Below, one piece after another: positions 1 through 6,024 of a stretch of DNA of 6,848 nt. Each line of letters begins with the position of its first letter. Position 1 is the stretch's first letter. The stretch is taken from assembly GCA_002772195.1 (NCBI GenBank), contig PCSG01000163.1, positions 1 to 6,848 of the forward strand, given 5' to 3'. A program made the translations under genes and the position numbers. This stretch comes from Desulfobacterales bacterium CG23_combo_of_CG06-09_8_20_14_all_51_8 (GTDB lineage Bacteria > Desulfobacterota > Desulfobacteria > Desulfobacterales > Desulfosalsimonadaceae). The notes beneath the pieces are model-generated. The model saw nothing but the letters and a program-made list of their open reading frames with translations, did not search any database and had not been told where the DNA came from.

Positions 1-23
1 AGTCGAAGACAAATTTTATTTAA

Positions 24-152
24 CATTTAAGTATAAATTTATTACAAATATTATGCCAAATTTGGGAATACGCAAAAGAAACGGTTGAAGGAGGGATTCA
101 ATATTTAGACAGAGCACGGTCTTTAAGCGGCCATGCCTGGAAATTTAAATAA
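24..152 (+). pseudogene. C-terminal remnant of an unrecognised protein
   Basis: An open stretch ends at TAA 150-152. From about position 63 it reads like real coding sequence, with a charged, balanced composition ending in the residues LDRARSLSGHAWKFK. An in-frame TAA at 21-23 blocks it on the left and it has no in-frame ATG, so it cannot be an intact gene. The more AT-rich part before position 63 looks non-coding in this frame. A different frame is open from base 2 to the TGA at 86-88, so an upstream gene could enter the window in that frame and shift into this one near 50-65. I do not recognise the family. It could equally be a chance open stretch. Confidence 0.3.
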
Positions 153-367
153 AAAAATTTTCTTTAAATGATTACAGATCATTCGTAGAAATATAAATTC
201 AATTAAAAATCGGACATAATGGCATTTTTTTGCAATCATGTCCGATTTAAGTTATTCCAAACAAATTTTTACAGTAGAAATTTAATCAATTCTCATGAAA
301 AATTCGGACGACATCCTTGTGCGAGTCTTAAATAAAAGGTATACATTCCGCTGAGTTCCGGCTGATT
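153..367. other. Intergenic stretch with one inverted repeat
   Basis: This AT-rich stretch lies between the left-hand remnant and the 3' end of the PP-loop gene. The only clear structure is the inverted repeat at 207-248. A 19-codon ORF starts at ATG 295 on the plus strand, but it has no ribosome binding site and is not credible as a gene. No promoter could be supported. Confidence 0.5.
207..248 (-). terminator. 11-bp inverted repeat, possible terminator of the PP-loop gene
   Basis: The arms AAATCGGACAT (207-217) and ATGTCCGATTT (238-248) are perfectly complementary around a 20-nt loop. Inside the loop, GCA and TGC can add three more pairs. On the minus strand the second arm runs straight into TTTTTAATT, the arrangement of an intrinsic terminator, and the hairpin lies about 120 bases downstream of the PP-loop stop codon. 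The U-tract is short and the loop is long. A bidirectional terminator, or a palindromic element of another kind, remains possible. Confidence 0.45.
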
Positions 368-1189
368 TCATAATTTAATACCTATAATCTCTAATCCTTT
401 TTCAATTGCTTGCTTAAAATACGTGCAGCACATCTCGACATAATCGTTGCATGATTGTCCATCATATACCATCCATGGAAAAATACAGCTTGTCCACAGA
501 ACTGATGATGGAATGGTGCATTGTATTTGTCTTGACGGAATCTGATGCGTCTTCTCCTTTGTTTTATGATCCGGATGATCCGTGATCCCAGCATCATAAA
601 GTGTCTGGCATCTTTCATCGGCAGGGATATGAAAGGCTGGCGAAGAAAAATTAATCCCATACCGACTAAATATATCCCGGGCAATCACCTTGACGTCTTC
701 AAGCTGCGATCCATCATCCAATTGTTCAGTATTGCTGCCATCACAAATGTCTGAGATATTGTTTTCCTTACAAAATTTTATTGCCGCGATATCCATGGCG
801 ATTTTACATTGCAGGCATTCATTGGCCATAAACAGTTTGTGCATATTGTTCATATATGTTTCGCGGCCATTGCGCAGCCCATGCGCATCTTCCCACAAGG
901 GACTAAGTTTCTGGCTAAGGACTGCCTGCTGGGCCTCTTGCTTCTCCTGGTGAGGCGTAATCATCTGGTAGATATTTTCAATATCTATTATTTGATGATG
1001 AATTTTTGCTTTCGAAGGCGCTTTCTGCATCAGTCTGGTCACTGCATCTTGAAGATTCTCGGCTCGCCTCAGACCATATCTTATAAAAGTAACAAGATAT
1101 ATCTGATCATATTTTTGCAGTTGCAACCAGGCAACATATGTTGAATCCGTGCCCCCGGAGAACATAACAGCTATTTTTTTACTTTTCAT
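368..1189 (-). CDS. PP-loop superfamily ATP pyrophosphatase, putative sulfurtransferase-like
   Basis: The 273-aa product opens with a beta strand and the PP-loop SGGTDS (residues 11-16), the ATP pyrophosphatase signature shared by QueC, ThiI, MnmA, TtcA and LarE-type enzymes. These adenylate a substrate before nitrogen or sulfur insertion. At residues 125-129 it carries CLQCK, followed by a helix and the motif DICDGSNTEQ (148-157), similar in layout to the CxxC region of thiolation-type PP-loop proteins. The C-terminal 80 residues are unusually cysteine-rich (C194, C224, C235, C247, C254, C255), which may indicate metal or Fe-S binding, or persulfide chemistry; that is inference. It is soluble, with no signal peptide or membrane segment. 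The ATG is preceded by AAGGAGG (1197-1203) with a 7-base spacer, a very strong ribosome binding site. The superfamily call is firm, but the substrate is unknown. The gene is separated from the kinase operon by a terminator, so a functional link is not implied. Confidence 0.9.
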   Translation of the reverse strand: MKSKKIAVMFSGGTDSTYVAWLQLQKYDQIYLVTFIRYGLRRAENLQDAVTRLMQKAPSKAKIHHQIIDIENIYQMITPHQEKQEAQQAVLSQKLSPLWEDAHGLRNGRETYMNNMHKLFMANECLQCKIAMDIAAIKFCKENNISDICDGSNTEQLDDGSQLEDVKVIARDIFSRYGINFSSPAFHIPADERCQTLYDAGITDHPDHKTKEKTHQIPSRQIQCTIPSSVLWTSCIFPWMVYDGQSCNDYVEMCCTYFKQAIEKGLEIIGIKL

Positions 1190-1295
1190 CCATCATCCTC
1201 CTTAAGCTGACCATTGAATTAATGTTTCTAATGTTTAGCAAGCCTGATGGCATAATGAATAGATTGCATAACGCCATATCTTCTTCTTGCTTCAT
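1179..1295 (-). CDS. Possible 38-aa leader ORF overlapping the PP-loop gene start
   Basis: This ORF starts at ATG 1295-1293 behind GGAGAG with a spacer of about 4 bases. It encodes 38 residues beginning MKQEEDMALCNLF and stops at TAA 1181-1179. Its end overlaps the first codons of the PP-loop gene by 11 bases in another frame, an arrangement compatible with translational coupling. No domain, signal peptide or membrane helix is evident and I recognise no homolog. It could be a genuine small protein, a leader peptide, or a chance ORF in the 5' untranslated region. Confidence 0.3.
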   Translation of the reverse strand: MKQEEDMALCNLFIMPSGLLNIRNINSMVSLRRMMDEK

Positions 1296-1519
1296 TGTAC
1301 TCTCCACAAGCTGCAATTAAAAGATTGAACACTCAATAGTGTTAACAATACCGTGCCATATTAATGATATAAGAAGTATGCCATTATATGCAATAATGCC
1401 AGAGTGTCCTGTGGGCTAATTCTTCGGTGGGAAGAAGGGATGAATCTAAATGTTAATCTGTTATGATTTTTTGTAAAATCTATTGGTGAAAAATATAAAA
1501 TGCATGCTTTCTCAAGAAA
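1296..1519. other. Intergenic region upstream of the PP-loop gene
   Basis: The stretch lies between the operon terminator at about 1520 and the possible leader ORF. It contains an inverted repeat at 1328-1343 and a minus-strand TATAAT (1388-1383) with no convincing -35 partner. It also holds a minus-strand TGGCACGGTATTGTTA (1358-1343) that resembles a sigma-54 promoter, but its -24/-12 spacing is one base short. A small hairpin, TTCTTC-N5-GAAGAA, lies at 1420-1436. Nothing here looks like a gene on either strand. Confidence 0.5.
1328..1343. repeat. Short inverted repeat, operator candidate
   Basis: AACACT (1328-1333) and AGTGTT (1338-1343) form a perfect 6-bp inverted repeat with a CAAT centre, next to the palindrome GTTAAC. 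It lies about 35 bases upstream of the possible leader ORF, where a repressor or activator site for the PP-loop gene could be. A palindrome this short can arise by chance in AT-rich DNA. Confidence 0.3.
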
Positions 1520-1547
1520 CAAAAAAATAAGCCAAAATGGCTGATTT
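1520..1547 (-). terminator. Intrinsic terminator of the kinase/activator operon
   Basis: Read on the minus strand, AGCCATTTTGGCT (1542-1530) forms a stem with a short T loop. Three further A-T pairs lie beyond one mismatch, and the stem is followed by TATTTTTTTG. This is the classic hairpin plus U-tract of a Rho-independent terminator. It lies about 80 bases downstream of the activator stop codon at 1624, as expected for the end of the operon. The stem is short, so efficiency may be modest. Confidence 0.6.
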
Positions 1548-1623
1548 TAGCAATCAAGAGAAATCCATATTAGCATACCGTTATTCAGCTTGACCTGTGA
1601 AATAATTATAATCATATAATCCT

Positions 1624-3018
1624 TTAACGATAGTCTCTTTTATCAAGATGATAACGCCTCAATTTACGAAAAAGGGTACGCGTATTTATACCCGAACACT
1701 GAACCACCTGATTAATCCGTCCATGATATGTTTCCATAGCCAGTTTGAGATAATTTCGCTCAACTTCAACAATCTGATCCGTCAACGGCGGAAAAAGATT
1801 CGGGAGTGTAGCGTTTATTATTTTTTCATCGCATGCCATTTCGGTGATAAAAACTTTTCGAATTATTTTGTCTTGAGTCATTATGACTGTTCGCTCCATG
1901 GCATTCGATAATTCTCTTACATTACCAGGCCATGAGTGACTAATGAGTTGAGTGACCGCTTCGGGATGAAGTGACATAGGATTCAGGCCCAACTGATATG
2001 AATAAAGATCTAAAAAATGACGGGCCAAAAGCGGGATGTCTTCTTTTCTTTCTCTCAGTGGGGGCAATTGAATCGGAACCACGTTAAGGCGGTAGAAAAG
2101 ATCCCGTCGAAATCTTCCCTCTTGAACCAGCTGAATTAAATCTTCATTGGTAGCCGCAATGATTCGGATATCGACCTCGATGACGGTCTCGCCACCAAGA
2201 GGCTGAAACGCTTTTTCCTGAATAAGTCTTAATAATTTTTTCTGAACAGCAGACGATGCACTCGAAATTTCATCCAAAAAAATCGTTCCGCCATCGGCTT
2301 GTTTAAAACGACCTGCCCTGTCCGTTTGGGCACCGGTAAATGCTCCCTTTTTATGGCCAAATAATTCTGAGTCCAGCAGTGTTTCAGGAAGGGAACCGCA
2401 ATCAACAGTAACAAGGGAACCGGAAGCTCTGGGGCTGTTGTAATGTATCGTTTTGGCGATTAGCTCTTTTCCAGTTCCTGTTTCACCTGAAATAAGGATG
2501 GTCACATCCAGGGGAGCAACTGATTTTATTAACTTAAATACGGCATTCATCGGCTCACTTTTTCCCACGATCTCATCCAGGCTGTATTTTCCCCCAAGTT
2601 CATTCTGTAGTTTTGAAATGGATTTTTTAAGTAATTTATTTTCAACTTTCAAGGAAAGCCGTTCAGCGGCTTTCTCTAAAATAGCTTTTATCCGTAAAAA
2701 ATTAAGCGGCTTACAAAGAAACTCGCAAACTCCATCTTTCATGACTTCCACAGCGACTTCAACCGTTGCAAAACCAGTAATAACGATTATCTCGATATCA
2801 GGATGACGCTTTCTGATAAGTTTGACCAATTCATTGCCCGTGATGTCGGGCATTTTAAGATCTGTTATTACCACATGAAAATCATTACTGGCCAGCAACT
2901 CCATACCGGAAGTTCCGTTAGATGCCAAATGGACATCATGCCCCCATTTAGACAACCGCAATTTAAAAGTATGGCGAATTGAATCTTCGTCATCAACCAC
3001 CAGAATTTTTAACTTCAT
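1624..3018 (-). CDS. NtrC-family sigma-54-dependent response regulator (REC-AAA+-Fis HTH)
   Basis: This is a 464-aa activator of full NtrC length. Residues 1-120 are a receiver domain with acidic pocket D9/D10, phosphoacceptor D53 (in VITDLKMP), T81 and K103. Residues 150-385 are the AAA+ sigma-54 interaction domain: Walker A GETGTGKE (178-185), the sigma-54 contact loop GAFTGA (225-230), Walker B GGTIFLDE (243-250), then RRDLFYRLNV and WPGNVREL. The last 50 or so residues form a Fis-type helix-turn-helix (GRINQVVQCSGINTRTLFRKL). All catalytic residues are present, so it should be a functional enhancer-binding protein that remodels sigma-54 RNA polymerase by ATP hydrolysis. I chose ATG 3018 because GAGGAG lies 10 bases upstream and the receiver gene stops 4 bases before it. 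An upstream ATG at 3054 would add 12 residues and overlap the receiver gene. The targets are unknown; the sigma-54 promoters at 5564-5579 and 5983-5998 are the obvious candidates. Confidence 0.95.
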   Translation of the reverse strand: MKLKILVVDDEDSIRHTFKLRLSKWGHDVHLASNGTSGMELLASNDFHVVITDLKMPDITGNELVKLIRKRHPDIEIIVITGFATVEVAVEVMKDGVCEFLCKPLNFLRIKAILEKAAERLSLKVENKLLKKSISKLQNELGGKYSLDEIVGKSEPMNAVFKLIKSVAPLDVTILISGETGTGKELIAKTIHYNSPRASGSLVTVDCGSLPETLLDSELFGHKKGAFTGAQTDRAGRFKQADGGTIFLDEISSASSAVQKKLLRLIQEKAFQPLGGETVIEVDIRIIAATNEDLIQLVQEGRFRRDLFYRLNVVPIQLPPLRERKEDIPLLARHFLDLYSYQLGLNPMSLHPEAVTQLISHSWPGNVRELSNAMERTVIMTQDKIIRKVFITEMACDEKIINATLPNLFPPLTDQIVEVERNYLKLAMETYHGRINQVVQCSGINTRTLFRKLRRYHLDKRDYR

Positions 3019-3022
3019 TATC

Positions 3023-3432
3023 TTATAGCTCCTCTTGAGGAAGGGGGTTCTCATAAATATTTGACAATAACCTGAGCAGTTCTTTTGGCGAAAACGGTTT
3101 CTGTAGAATCGGGATGCGCGGGAAAACGGACGTAGTCTGTATCTCCAAGCCTGAGTAACCGCTCATGAATATGACTTTTTTAGCCAATTCCGGTCGTTTC
3201 TCCACCAAATATTTATAAAGCTCAACCCCGCCCATCACTGGCATCTTCAGATCAAGCAAAATTAGATCATAGGTTTTTTTCTTGAGTATCTCCATCGCCA
3301 ACAATCCATTCAAGGCGGTATCCGCCTGGCAACCCAACTCCTTTAAATATTGTGCAAGGTCTCTGCACAGAGTTTTTTCGTCATCAACAATTAATACTTT
3401 AGAAGGCAGGCAGGCTTCATCATTAGGTTCAT
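3023..3432 (-). CDS. Single receiver (REC) domain with no in-frame start codon
   Basis: The protein sequence from SKVLIVDDEKT to the stop at 3023 is a complete CheY-like receiver. It has an acidic pair in VDDE, the phosphoacceptor D in LLDLKMP, a serine in MSGYS and a lysine in QKPFSP, and it carries no output domain. It would relay phosphate from the kinase upstream. The frame is open leftward to ATG 3532, with a second ATG at 3508. That extension only re-reads the kinase 3' end in another frame, and neither ATG has a ribosome binding site. Between the kinase stop (3431-3429) and the domain there is no in-frame ATG, GTG or TTG. The natural start would be ATG 3432-3430, overlapping the kinase TGA as ATGA, but it reads 13 codons out of frame and ends at 3391. 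The span given starts there for that reason, so a frame change lies inside it. Alternatively the domain was fused to the kinase. The domain call is firm; the start and the intactness are not. Confidence 0.75.
3404..3415. repeat. Three tandem copies of AGGC (GCCT on the coding strand)
   Basis: Three perfect tetranucleotide copies lie exactly between the ATGA start/stop overlap and the first beta strand of the receiver domain. With three copies, the ATG at 3432 terminates after 13 codons. With four copies, the same ATG would read MNLMMKPACLPSKVLIVDDE straight into the receiver. Tetranucleotide tracts can change by slipped-strand mispairing, although three copies is short for efficient slippage. 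Confidence 0.5.
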
Positions 3433-5426
3433 TTTTCTTTTTTTGCCGATGCTTCAGGTACTTCGGCTGAATGAATTTTAACAATAAATCGGGTGCCGGA
3501 CGGCACATCCTGTGCCAAAGAGATGAAACCATTACATCTCTGAATTACATTGTAATTGATTGACAGCCCCAGGCCGGTTCCCTTGCCTGGGGGTTTAGTT
3601 GTAAAAAAGGGATCAAAAAGTTTTGGCTGGTTTTCTTCAGAGATACCGGGACCATTATCTTCAATTTCCATGACAACCCATTCATCTTGATTCAGTGTTC
3701 GAAAAATGATTTGGTCGCCTATTCCGGATTCCTCAATTGCATCCACTGCGTTTTGTAAAAAATTGGCAACTACCTGTTGAAGCTGAGTATGATCCCCAAT
3801 AATCGAATTAATTTCTTCGCATAAGTCAAGGATTATCCGGATATCTTTTTTGCGCACCTGCTCTATATGCACATTGACAATATATTTTATTATATCATTG
3901 AGACAGATTGGGGTGCAGTTCGATTTTTGCGGATAGGCAACGCTTAGAAGGTTCCTTACGATCCGACTCGCCCGCCCGGCATCCTCAATAATAATCTTCA
4001 AGGCTCCATAAGCCTCGCTGTCATGTGTTTGATCCTCTATAAGATGTTCGGCACATCCTAATATACTGGTCAAGGGATTATTCATCTCATGAGCGATGCC
4101 TGAAACAAAAAGCGCTAATGAATTCATTTTTTCGGCCAGAATTCGGGCATTCAGCAGATCGGATTCCAGTTTGATACGCTCGGTCACATCATTAACAACA
4201 ACGACTTTTCCCATTACACCGGATTCAGGGATTTTAATCGGCCCGAACAACACCTCAAGACAATAAACCGCACTGCTGTTGTTGTTTAAGATCATTCGTT
4301 TTTGGCCGAAAACAGTTTCGTTTTCAGATCGCATCAGGTCCTTCCGCCAGAATTGATCAGCAGGATACATATGGAGACTGGAAAGGCTCTTGCCCCCAAT
4401 GAGGTCTTTTTTGATTCCGACTTTTTCAAAATATTGTTCCATCTTTGGGTTTGCAAAAATCACACAACCATTGTGATTAAGAAAAAGCACGCCTGTGGGA
4501 TTGGCATCGATAAGATTTTTATAAAACTGCTCTGTTGCTTCCAGTCTCTTTTTGATTTTGGAGACTTCTTTTTCGAGACGTTTCGTATATTCCTTTTCTT
4601 TTTTTAGTGTTAATTCCCTCAACTTAACTTGTTCTGAAATATCGGTGATTTCCAGCGCCACGAAGATGACTCGCCCTGATGGGTCCCGAACCGGGCTGGC
4701 ATTGAAAAGATATGAGCGGTCATCGTTTTGTTCGATTGAAAAATTAATTTCAACAGAGCTTTTGATTCCATCCCTGGCATCAAAAAGAACTCTCTGGAGC
4801 TTCTCCTGGTGGTTTTTAAAACGTTTCAGCCGAGTCAAATCACAAATATATTTTCCCTGAATAGACTCTAAGTTTAATTGCATTGATGACAAAAAAGGCT
4901 GATTACAGGAAATAACCTTTCCATCGGGCGTGCACTTGGCAACAAAAGATCCCATGGAATCGATCCATTGCTGCATCTCCCTTCGCTCATTTTCAAGCTT
5001 TGCCTGAAGCGCCTTTATGTCTGAAATTATCTTCCCCTCCGGCACTAGGGCAATAATTTCTCCGTTCTCATCCCGGATGGGTGTGATCGAAAAAATTGCC
5101 TGAATGACTCGACCATCCGGATCTTTGAGCGAATCTTCGAGTATGGGAGTTTCGCCCCTACATGCTTTTTCTATCATTTCATCAGTCAGTCTTTTAGCCT
5201 CAGGCGAATGATTTCGCCAGGGAGAATCGCGGAATGAACTACCTATAACTTGCTTCAGTGTCTGCCCGACAGTCTTAAGGGCCGATCGATTCGCAAAAAG
5301 CATCGTTCCGTCCTTATCAATTACTCCAGCCAGGGTATCTATCTGATCGAAAGCAAAAGCGAGAATTCGTACCAGTTCATCGGAAGCATGCGCTATGCCA
5401 AAGGGTTTCTTTTGAGACGGGTTCAT
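3429..5426 (-). CDS. Soluble PAS-PAS-PAS sensor histidine kinase
   Basis: The 665-aa product has no membrane segment or signal peptide, so it senses a cytoplasmic cue. There are three PAS-type domains at roughly 20-145, 150-265 and 300-420. The second and third are separated by a charged coiled coil (about 266-305). The dimerisation/phosphoacceptor domain (about 430-500) carries H446 in IAHEMNNPL. The ATPase domain (about 545-652) shows the N box QVVANFLQNAVDAI, G1 DNGPGI (590-595), the F box FDPFF and G2 GKGTGLGLS (614-622), so catalysis should be intact. The ligand of the PAS domains is not predictable from sequence; no haem or Fe-S cysteine signature was seen. I chose ATG 5426 because AAGGAAG lies just upstream. 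A TTG at 5459 in the same frame has no such site. It is the first gene of the operon. Its 3' end is GCAAAAAAAGAAAAATGA, where skipping one base would continue the frame into the receiver domain, so it may originally have been a hybrid kinase. Confidence 0.93.
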   Translation of the reverse strand: MNPSQKKPFGIAHASDELVRILAFAFDQIDTLAGVIDKDGTMLFANRSALKTVGQTLKQVIGSSFRDSPWRNHSPEAKRLTDEMIEKACRGETPILEDSLKDPDGRVIQAIFSITPIRDENGEIIALVPEGKIISDIKALQAKLENERREMQQWIDSMGSFVAKCTPDGKVISCNQPFLSSMQLNLESIQGKYICDLTRLKRFKNHQEKLQRVLFDARDGIKSSVEINFSIEQNDDRSYLFNASPVRDPSGRVIFVALEITDISEQVKLRELTLKKEKEYTKRLEKEVSKIKKRLEATEQFYKNLIDANPTGVLFLNHNGCVIFANPKMEQYFEKVGIKKDLIGGKSLSSLHMYPADQFWRKDLMRSENETVFGQKRMILNNNSSAVYCLEVLFGPIKIPESGVMGKVVVVNDVTERIKLESDLLNARILAEKMNSLALFVSGIAHEMNNPLTSILGCAEHLIEDQTHDSEAYGALKIIIEDAGRASRIVRNLLSVAYPQKSNCTPICLNDIIKYIVNVHIEQVRKKDIRIILDLCEEINSIIGDHTQLQQVVANFLQNAVDAIEESGIGDQIIFRTLNQDEWVVMEIEDNGPGISEENQPKLFDPFFTTKPPGKGTGLGLSINYNVIQRCNGFISLAQDVPSGTRFIVKIHSAEVPEASAKKEK

Positions 5427-5430
5427 GGTT

Positions 5431-5437
5431 CTTCCTT
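5431..5437 (-). promoter_or_regulatory. Ribosome binding site fixing the kinase start
   Basis: On the minus strand AAGGAAG, preceded by a further GG, ends four bases before ATG 5426. No comparable purine-rich site precedes the TTG codon at 5459, so the shorter start is preferred. Confidence 0.6.
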
Positions 5438-5530
5438 CCGGTTTTTCCTTTTTCAACAAACGGACAGGTCACGGGTTGGTTTGGATTTTATATTCATGTA
5501 ATCCGATTCCAAGCGTATTTCTTCCGTCAA

Positions 5531-5545
5531 ATGTAAAAATTACAT
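5531..5545. repeat. Perfect palindrome in the kinase 5' untranslated region
   Basis: ATGTAA (5531-5536) and TTACAT (5540-5545) pair perfectly around AAA. The site lies about 8-22 bases downstream of the transcription start predicted from the sigma-54-type promoter at 5564-5579. It could be an operator or a weak RNA hairpin, but its AT-richness makes a chance origin quite possible. Confidence 0.3.
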
Positions 5546-5563
5546 CATAATCCAGACATTGAA

Positions 5564-5579
5564 TACAAGTATCATGCCA
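5564..5579 (-). promoter_or_regulatory. Sigma-54 (-24/-12) promoter of the kinase operon
   Basis: On the minus strand TGGCATGATACTTGTA matches the sigma-54 consensus TGGCAYRN4TTGCW at the correct -24/-12 spacing. It deviates clearly only by T for C at the -12 position. The predicted transcription start is about 5553, giving a leader of about 125 bases before ATG 5426. Since the operon encodes a sigma-54 activator, this implies positive autoregulation. No alternative -35/-10 pair stood out. The call is by motif only. Confidence 0.6.
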
Positions 5580-5854
5580 GACTCTTAATCCATGGCTATG
5601 TTTTCCAACTGAAGTTTCCCTCTTTTTAATGAAGCCATTCAGGCAGCAACATACTGTTAATATGTAATAAAAATAAACAATCAGACATAAGATGCCCTTC
5701 GATCACACTGCACACTTTTTGCCTTGCAAATTCTCGAATTTTGTCCCTCAATATTTCCTAAGTTCAACATACATAACCTTACTTACGGTATTTCGGAATC
5801 CGCACCAAGTGGTATTTGCATTCCCACACGGTATGGCTTAAACTCTGATTGTCG
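5580..5854. other. Left part of the divergent control region
   Basis: This AT-rich, non-coding stretch lies upstream of the kinase promoter. It contains ACATACTGTTAATATGT (5649-5665), a 5-bp inverted repeat centred about 104 bases upstream of the predicted kinase transcription start. That is a usual distance for an enhancer-binding-protein site, but the match is weak. A minus-strand frame runs through 5783-6079, but it crosses the palindromes and the promoter and shows no recognisable domain, so I do not call it a gene. Confidence 0.4.
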
Positions 5855-5915
5855 TACATGGGAAGTCTCCTTTTCCTTAACTTTGAGCGGTTCAGATTGG
5901 GAGACTTCCCATGTA
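5855..5915. repeat. Perfect 16-bp inverted repeat with 29-bp spacer
   Basis: TACATGGGAAGTCTCC (5855-5870) and GGAGACTTCCCATGTA (5900-5915) are exact reverse complements. The element lies outside both transcripts predicted from the flanking sigma-54 promoters, so it probably acts as DNA rather than RNA. Its centre (5885) is about 124 bases upstream of the right-hand predicted transcription start, within the usual range for activator binding. A remnant of a small palindromic mobile element (MITE- or REP-like) is an alternative. No flanking target duplication was seen. Confidence 0.9.
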
Positions 5916-5932
5916 TCCCCTATAAATGCCAA

Positions 5933-5956
5933 GCTCTGCGAATCCCCCTGCAGAGC
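5933..5956. repeat. GCTCTGC-N10-GCAGAGC inverted repeat, candidate activator site
   Basis: The arms at 5933-5939 and 5950-5956 are perfect 7-bp inverted repeats, a 24-bp dyad. Its centre is about 64 bases upstream of the transcription start predicted from the sigma-54 promoter at 5983-5998. A second nested pair, ATGCCA (5926-5931) with TGGCAT (5983-5988), encloses it and includes the promoter -24 element. Dimeric Fis-type activators bind dyads of about this size, so this is a plausible upstream activating sequence. An RNA structure read from another promoter cannot be excluded. Confidence 0.65.
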
Positions 5957-5982
5957 CGAAGGTTTACCTATTCTTAAATCAG

Positions 5983-5998
5983 TGGCATAAAAACTGCA
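5983..5998 (+). promoter_or_regulatory. Strong sigma-54 (-24/-12) promoter facing right
   Basis: TGGCATAAAAACTGCA has the invariant GG and GC exactly ten bases apart and fits the sigma-54 consensus TGGCAYRN4YTGCA at essentially every defined position. The predicted transcription start is about 6009. Two perfect dyads lie upstream at -64 and -124, typical positions for an NtrC-type activator, and such an activator is encoded by the divergent operon. The transcript would begin almost at the ribosome binding site of the 16-codon ORF at 6025 and continue toward kup. Confidence 0.75.
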
Positions 5999-6024
5999 TA
6001 TGATTTTAAGAGGTGATTTAAAAA

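Noticed and set aside
219..234. Plus-strand TGGCATTTTTTTGCA as a sigma-54 promoter
   Set aside because: GG and GC are nine bases apart instead of ten, the site lies in the loop and arm of a hairpin, and no plus-strand gene follows.
391..684. 97-codon minus-strand frame inside the PP-loop gene
   Set aside because: It is a shadow of the PP-loop reading frame with no ribosome binding site or recognisable domain.
1343..1358. Minus-strand TGGCACGGTATTGTTA as a sigma-54 promoter for the PP-loop gene
   Set aside because: The -24-like element is good, but the -12-like element is one base too close and lacks the GC; sigma-54 tolerates little spacing change.
3431..3450. Programmed -1 frameshift at the A7 run ending the kinase gene
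   Set aside because: A -1 slip enters the frame that stops at 3391, not the receiver frame. Only a +1 or -2 change would fuse kinase and receiver.
3433..3532. Receiver protein starting at ATG 3532 or 3508
   Set aside because: The extra residues only re-read the conserved kinase C terminus in another frame, and neither ATG has a ribosome binding site.
5920..6000. Riboswitch upstream of kup, such as a c-di-AMP (ydaO-type) element
   Set aside because: There is structure here, but none of the conserved ydaO or GEMM sequence blocks could be matched, and the dyads lie upstream of the predicted transcription start.
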